Assembly (NCBI RefSeq): GCF_001458195.1
Contig: NZ_CYPU01000068.1
Coordinates: forward strand, 1-64,000
Origin: Ruegeria atlantica
GTDB lineage: Bacteria; Pseudomonadota; Alphaproteobacteria; Rhodobacterales; Rhodobacteraceae
DNA length: 64,000 nt
Direction of reading: 5' to 3'
Shown: positions 62,185 to 64,000 of the stretch, one piece after another
Layout: every line of letters starts with the position of its first letter
How positions within the stretch are numbered: position 1 is the stretch's first letter
The notes under the pieces: generated by a model
What the model saw: only the letters and a program-made list of their open reading frames with translations
Databases searched by the model: none
Told to the model about the DNA's origin: nothing
Made by a program: the position numbers and the translations under genes

Positions 62185-62802
62185 CTATTCCGGCAACACC
62201 CCAGCGCCCCAGCCACCGCGCTCCCGGATTTGGCTCGAACTGACATCGACCATCGGTACGTTCACGAAACACCACGCGGGCGCATCGGAGCGGCCCAGCA
62301 GACGCCGCGCCTGCCCATCTATGCGGTACTTGGCGTAAAGCCGCGCAGCAGGGGACATTCGCGCAGAAATCCGGTCGCCGGGGCGCGCAATCACACCGAC
62401 AGGCACGCTGTCCATGATCAACCGCCAATTCTTCCACTTATGGAACTGCGCCAGATTATCCGCGCCCATGATCCAGACAAACCGCACTTTGGGATAAAGA
62501 CGCCGCAGTTCGGCCAACGTTTCCGCTGTTGCGCGCGTCCTGGTGAGCGTCTCGATATCCGTCACCTCAACCCCAGGGTGTTGCATCAGCCCGCGCGCCG
62601 CCGCCATTCGCTGCGCAAGCGGCGCAGGCCCCCGCGCCTTCAAAGGGTTGCCCGGAGACACCAGCCACCACACCCGATCCAGTCCAAACGCCTTCATCGC
62701 CTCAAGCGTGACATGCACATGCCCCTGGTGCGGCGGGTCAAACGACCCTCCGAACAGCCCAATGACCTGCCCGGGCCGCGCGTATGGAATACTAAAACGA
62801 TC
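62185..62802 (-). CDS. nadD: Nicotinate-nucleotide adenylyltransferase
   Basis: 205 residues from the ATG at 62802; a TTG at 62841, overlapping the MOSC stop, is possible. It joins ATP and nicotinate mononucleotide to make deamido-NAD. The nucleotidyltransferase motifs are [14 protein letters not shown] (the H-x-G-H type) and [12 protein letters not shown] (I/S-S-S-x-x-R). [14 protein letters not shown] is also typical. It follows the MOSC gene in the same direction and precedes dacB. Confidence 0.96.
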   Translation of the reverse strand, partial: DRFSIPYARPGQVIGLFGGSFDPPHQGHVHVTLEAMKAFGLDRVWWLVSPGNPLKARGPAPLAQRMAAARGLMQHPGVEVTDIETLTRTRATAETLAELRRLYPKVRFVWIMGADNLAQFHKWKNWRLIMDSVPVGVIARPGDRISARMSPAARLYAKYRIDGQARRLLGRSDAPAWCFVNVPMVDVSSSQIRERGGWGAGVLPE

Positions 62803-62837
62803 CATGCCTTGCTGATGTTCAGAACTGGTCAACGTTG

Positions 62838-63305
62838 TCAATCAATCGGTCGAACCTCATCGCCCAACGTGACCTGCCCCGGCCGCATCATCTCGGCGCA
62901 CCACCCACCATGCCCCCGCACAGCGGAATAGCCGCCTTTGCCCAGCGCCTCCTCCATCCGGCTGCACGGCGCGCAGATAATGGTAAAACGCAGAACGGCC
63001 TCGCCTACCTGCACCTCACGCCCCTTGAGCGCCGCCAGATTGATCCCTGACACCACCAGATTGCGACGCAGGATGTCCGGATTAACCGGCCCCTGCCCAA
63101 GATATGACCCAATCGCCACCAGATGCTCCTGCTGGATCAGCGTCACCGCCCGCTTGCCTGCGCGGCCCCGGTCGCCATCAAGCCCATTGGTGGAGATCAT
63201 GCCCTCCTCAACCGCGAACATCTCCGCACGACGCTCAGGTCGCAGACCGATCCAGCCAATACGGCCAGGTTTGCACCAGTTGGATATCAATACACTCAGG
63301 GACAA
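62838..63305 (-). CDS. MOSC-domain protein
   Basis: 155 residues with the MOSC (molybdenum cofactor sulfurase C-terminal) fold: [40 protein letters not shown], and the conserved Cys in [15 protein letters not shown]. Stand-alone MOSC proteins are thought to carry sulfur or bind molybdenum cofactor. The downstream nadD gene may be translated with it. The N-terminus ([16 protein letters not shown]) is a normal start for this group. Confidence 0.92.
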   Translation of the reverse strand: MSLSVLISNWCKPGRIGWIGLRPERRAEMFAVEEGMISTNGLDGDRGRAGKRAVTLIQQEHLVAIGSYLGQGPVNPDILRRNLVVSGINLAALKGREVQVGEAVLRFTIICAPCSRMEEALGKGGYSAVRGHGGWCAEMMRPGQVTLGDEVRPID

Positions 63306-63317
63306 ATAACCTCCGGT

Positions 63318-63710
63318 TTATCCGTTCATACATGTTTTGAATTCGGCGGATTCAGCAATCTCTTTCAGCGGCAAAAACGGAACGTCACTTTCGACAATAC
63401 ATTTAACATGAAGCTTGGAATCCGCTGACTGCTGCTTCCATTCAATCTGAGGATAATTAACGCTCTTTGGCAATTCCACCTTCGGTTCGATGAAAAATTC
63501 CAAGTATGCCAAATAGACTTGAGCTCTGATCTCATCACCAGTCAAAGCTACATATTTAAGCATCTGGTGCAAAAGTGACTTTTTGAGCTGTTGGCAGTCT
63601 TCGGTCAGTGCGAACTTTTCCTCGATATTTGCAAGTGATTGAAAGAACTTAAAGGCAACATAGTACCTTATAACGTGATCTGACCTATTCGAAACACTAA
63701 GCATAGTCAA
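63318..63710 (-). CDS. Protein of unknown function
   Basis: 130 residues, 12 bases upstream of the MOSC gene in the same direction. It is mainly helical in the first half (YYVAFKFFQSLANIEEKFAL, LHQMLKYVALTGDEIRAQVY) and ends with a Cys-containing strand and EFKTCMNG. There is no signal peptide. It has lower GC than its neighbours. I do not recognise a family. Confidence 0.6.
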   Translation of the reverse strand: MTMLSVSNRSDHVIRYYVAFKFFQSLANIEEKFALTEDCQQLKKSLLHQMLKYVALTGDEIRAQVYLAYLEFFIEPKVELPKSVNYPQIEWKQQSADSKLHVKCIVESDVPFLPLKEIAESAEFKTCMNG

Positions 63711-63743
63711 AATACCTGCAGAAGCAAAATCATCCCCTTCGAT

Positions 63744-63902
63744 TTAAGACGTCGACATCTGCGCCACATTGTATGTTGAGCAATAAGCTGCGTCTTTGTA
63801 CGCCTTGCAGTCCGGCAAATTTTCAGCACGAGCCGCCATTGAACTGATCGCCCCGAAAGCAAAAAAAGCCATCGAAATTATCACATAACTGCTCATCTTC
63901 AT
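63744..63902 (-). CDS. Small exported protein with a cysteine pair
   Basis: 52 residues from the ATG at 63902, with GGGAG about 11 bases before it. A signal peptide (SSYVIISMAFFAFGAISSMA then ARA) is followed by only about 25 mature residues (ENLPDCKAYKDAAYCSTYNV), with two cysteines nine positions apart that could form a disulfide loop. Function unknown; it could be a small periplasmic peptide. The last 98 bases of the window hold no further gene that I can see. Confidence 0.6.
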   Translation of the reverse strand: MKMSSYVIISMAFFAFGAISSMAARAENLPDCKAYKDAAYCSTYNVAQMSTS

Positions 63903-64000
63903 TTGCCAATCTCCCGTTTGGGTTGTGTGTACACAGCAATCCTTACAGAGGAAATCCCTAGCACCTGGAACCCGCTGGTTTTAACCACTGGGCACTACGT

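Overview
The window looks like part of an alphaproteobacterial chromosome, most likely Rhodobacterales (Roseobacter group). The grounds are a class I lysyl-tRNA synthetase, an NDUFS4-type complex I accessory subunit, a Flp/Tad pilus locus, and the mix of MOSC, NadD, TerB, DUF4864 and YjbR genes in a GC-rich right half. The species assignment is inference from gene content only.

Layout. (A) 1-549 and 15474-16690 are two inverted copies of one IS3-family element; the left one is cut by the window edge. Between them lie a PepSY protein/response regulator/histidine kinase operon diverging from a secreted Gly-Asn-repeat protein, a LuxR-type regulator, and a compact Tad operon (flp, cpaB, tadG, tadE, tadF-like, cpaE, cpaF, tadB, tadC). 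No secretin, prepilin peptidase or TadD gene is present here. (B) 16691-34125 holds three IS6-family copies and one remnant, all in the same direction. Between the first two sits a tightly coupled 14-kb biosynthetic operon: glycosyltransferase, acyl-CoA-dehydrogenase-like oxidase, HupE/UreJ-type membrane protein, stand-alone adenylation enzyme, stand-alone carrier protein, and two NRPSs. NRPS-1 is C-A-PCP with a complete zinc-ribbon plus PP-loop ATPase domain inserted inside its adenylation domain. NRPS-2 is C-A-PCP-TE. (C) 34-44.7 kb is accessory DNA: an acyl-CoA synthetase-like enzyme, an adenylate cyclase fused to a GFA domain, an AraC regulator facing an amidohydrolase-DUF3299-porin operon whose porin is broken by an IS3 remnant, a frameshifted CAP/DUF4114 protein, and an IS5 remnant. 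(D) At 44735-44811 a tRNA-Arg(UCU) marks the change to core genome: NDUFS4 subunit, uvrB, DUF2971 and ORF6N genes, YjbR, UspA, lysS, phhA-phhB with an Lrp-type regulator, dacB, nadD and MOSC.

How it fits together. The stand-alone A enzyme, carrier protein and oxidase have the layout used elsewhere to turn carrier-bound proline into pyrrole-2-carboxyl (or dehydroproline). NRPS-1 would add an amino acid whose hand-read specificity code is that of asparagine, and the embedded PP-loop ATPase could modify it through an acyl-adenylate (amide, amidine, nitrile or thioamide chemistry). NRPS-2 would add a second residue and release the product, and the glycosyltransferase may decorate it. The HupE/UreJ-type protein in the middle of the operon suggests a metal link. 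The PP-loop insertion is the most unusual feature of the window. Everything left of the tRNA-Arg 3' end behaves like a genomic island rich in insertion sequences and broken genes.
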